Shown here piece after piece: positions 20,247 to 20,978 of a DNA stretch of 20,978 bases. Below the pieces are notes generated by a model. It was not told the origin of the DNA and made no database searches. It saw only the letters and a list, made by a program, of their open reading frames with translations. The position numbers and the translations under genes are program-made. Position 1 is the stretch's first letter. Each line of letters begins with the position of its first letter. This DNA comes from Larix sibirica (lineage: Eukaryota; Streptophyta; Pinopsida; Pinales; Pinaceae): NCBI GenBank assembly GCA_004151065.3, contig NWUY0300004576.1, positions 65,150 through 86,127 on the forward strand, read 5' to 3'.

Positions 20247-20353
20247 CGTTGGCCAAATATGCTGAGATCTGGGTCCTTTCCTTCAATGAATGCGCCCGAA
20301 CGACCAAATCTATCGTAGATCTTGGTCCTTTCCCTTCATTGAATGGTGTAGAC
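20247..20353. repeat. 53-bp tandem repeat upstream of the TATA box
   Basis: GATCTGGGTCCTTTCCTTCA starts at 20265 and its variant GATCTTGGTCCTTTCCCTTC at 20318, a 53-bp step. The preceding GGCCAAATATGCTGA and GACCAAATCTATCGTA also correspond, so the similarity covers a full unit. Confidence 0.82.
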
Positions 20354-20442
20354 GAATATGCCTTAATTGTAGATACATGCGGTTTCCAAAACACTGTATG
20401 ATGACTACTTTATCAACCAGAATTTTAACAGTTAGTTTTTCT

Positions 20443-20603
20443 TAACTTCGCTAGCGGTCATGTCAACCGCAAGGTTCACTGCGCATTCTTTTTTTCTGGA
20501 TTTTAACTTCGCAGTGCAATCCCTCTTCTTGATAGCATATATGTGAGTTGTGAGGCTCACTGTGCATTTCCTTCCCTTTGATGCTAACTTCACAATGCGA
20601 GCT
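20443..20603. repeat. about 80-bp tandem repeat upstream of the TATA box
   Basis: GGTTCACTGCGCATTCTT at 20473 and GGCTCACTGTGCATTTCC at 20553 are 80 bp apart. TAACTTCGCAGTGCAAT at 20504 and TAACTTCACAATGCGAG at 20585 are 81 bp apart. A third TAACTTCGC starts at 20443. On the minus strand the motif GCGAAGTTAA returns at each. It could serve as a repeated enhancer-like element or simply be repeat debris between pol and the next ORF. Confidence 0.7.
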
Positions 20604-20765
20604 TTCTTTTTCTTCTCAACTCAGCTTGCTATGTGTGCTTCGCATCACAACTTCCATTTCTGTGAAAAATTTAAATCTTGCCAAAATTATGTGTAGACTC
20701 TTTATTCTTTTATTCTTAGTTGCCAGTTTCAACTACACATGACACTTAGAATCTTCTTGTGGTGC

Positions 20766-20978
20766 TTAACTGGTGTCTGGAAGAGTAGGGACATCCATGT
20801 AAGGCTTTAGTCTACTCCCATTAACAAGTCCTTTCAAATTTTCTCCTAGTAGCGTGGCTAACTGAACTGCACTACCACTAGTAACATGATTAAAAATATA
20901 TGGTTCTAGCCAATGCATTTTAAACTTTACAGGAAATTTCATGAACTTACTATCATAGAGGAGGAAAAGGTATCCTAC
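20766..20978 (-). pseudogene. C-terminal end of Ty3/gypsy integrase / pol (partial, runs off window)
   Basis: Seventy codons and a TAA are open on the minus strand from the window edge. They read LLYDSKFMKFPVKFKMHW, LEPYIFNHVTSGSAVQLATL and NGSRLKPYMDVPTLPDTS. This is the C-terminal module (GPY/F-type, here Glu-Pro-Tyr) of plant Ty3/gypsy integrases, which typically ends shortly after an NGSRLKPY motif, so the natural pol stop is present. No break is seen in this part, but the rest of pol lies outside the window; the neighbouring ORF's decay suggests this copy is also inactive. Confidence 0.82.

Overview
The window looks like nuclear DNA of a seed plant with a large, transposon-rich genome, most likely a gymnosperm such as a conifer. 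It is AT-rich, has one compact intronless plant gene, and is otherwise filled with old, stop-ridden Ty3/gypsy fragments, a LINE 3' end and many degenerate tandem repeats. The assignment to gymnosperm is an inference from this texture and from remembered protein resemblance; I ran no search.

Layout. 1-1.6 kb: two weak retroelement relics, gag-like on the minus strand and protease-like on the plus strand. 1.96-3.87 kb: three tandem-repeat fields (163-165 bp, 56 bp, about 220 bp). 3.9-6.7 kb: AT-rich sequence with no gene I can support. 6.7-8.8 kb: a large degenerate repeat cluster split by a 5'-truncated LINE on the minus strand. 8.8-10.5 kb: a G+C-richer island with the only intact gene, a 191-residue SAM-domain protein (9401-9976). 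Its last codons and stop are tandemly copied into the 3' flank. 10.7-11.95 kb: a long inverted repeat with arms of about 210-260 bp.

12.9-18.5 kb: a plus-strand Ty3/gypsy pol relic (element A). Its RT and RNase H half (12.94-14.24 kb) is separated from its integrase half (17.6-18.5 kb) by about 3.4 kb. The intervening DNA holds another retroelement fragment (element B): a putative LTR at 14388-15131, a degenerate primer-binding site, and a gag-like region. I read this as a nested insertion.

18.4-20.98 kb: a minus-strand block (element C). Entering from the right edge it has the C-terminal end of a Ty3/gypsy integrase (stop at 20766), then about 570 bp with two tandem-repeat arrays and a TATA box, then a long decayed ORF of unknown function (20106 to about 18420). 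A separate ORF with its own promoter-like region downstream of pol is the most interesting structure here. Only the SAM gene appears functional; the rest is transposon debris and repeats.
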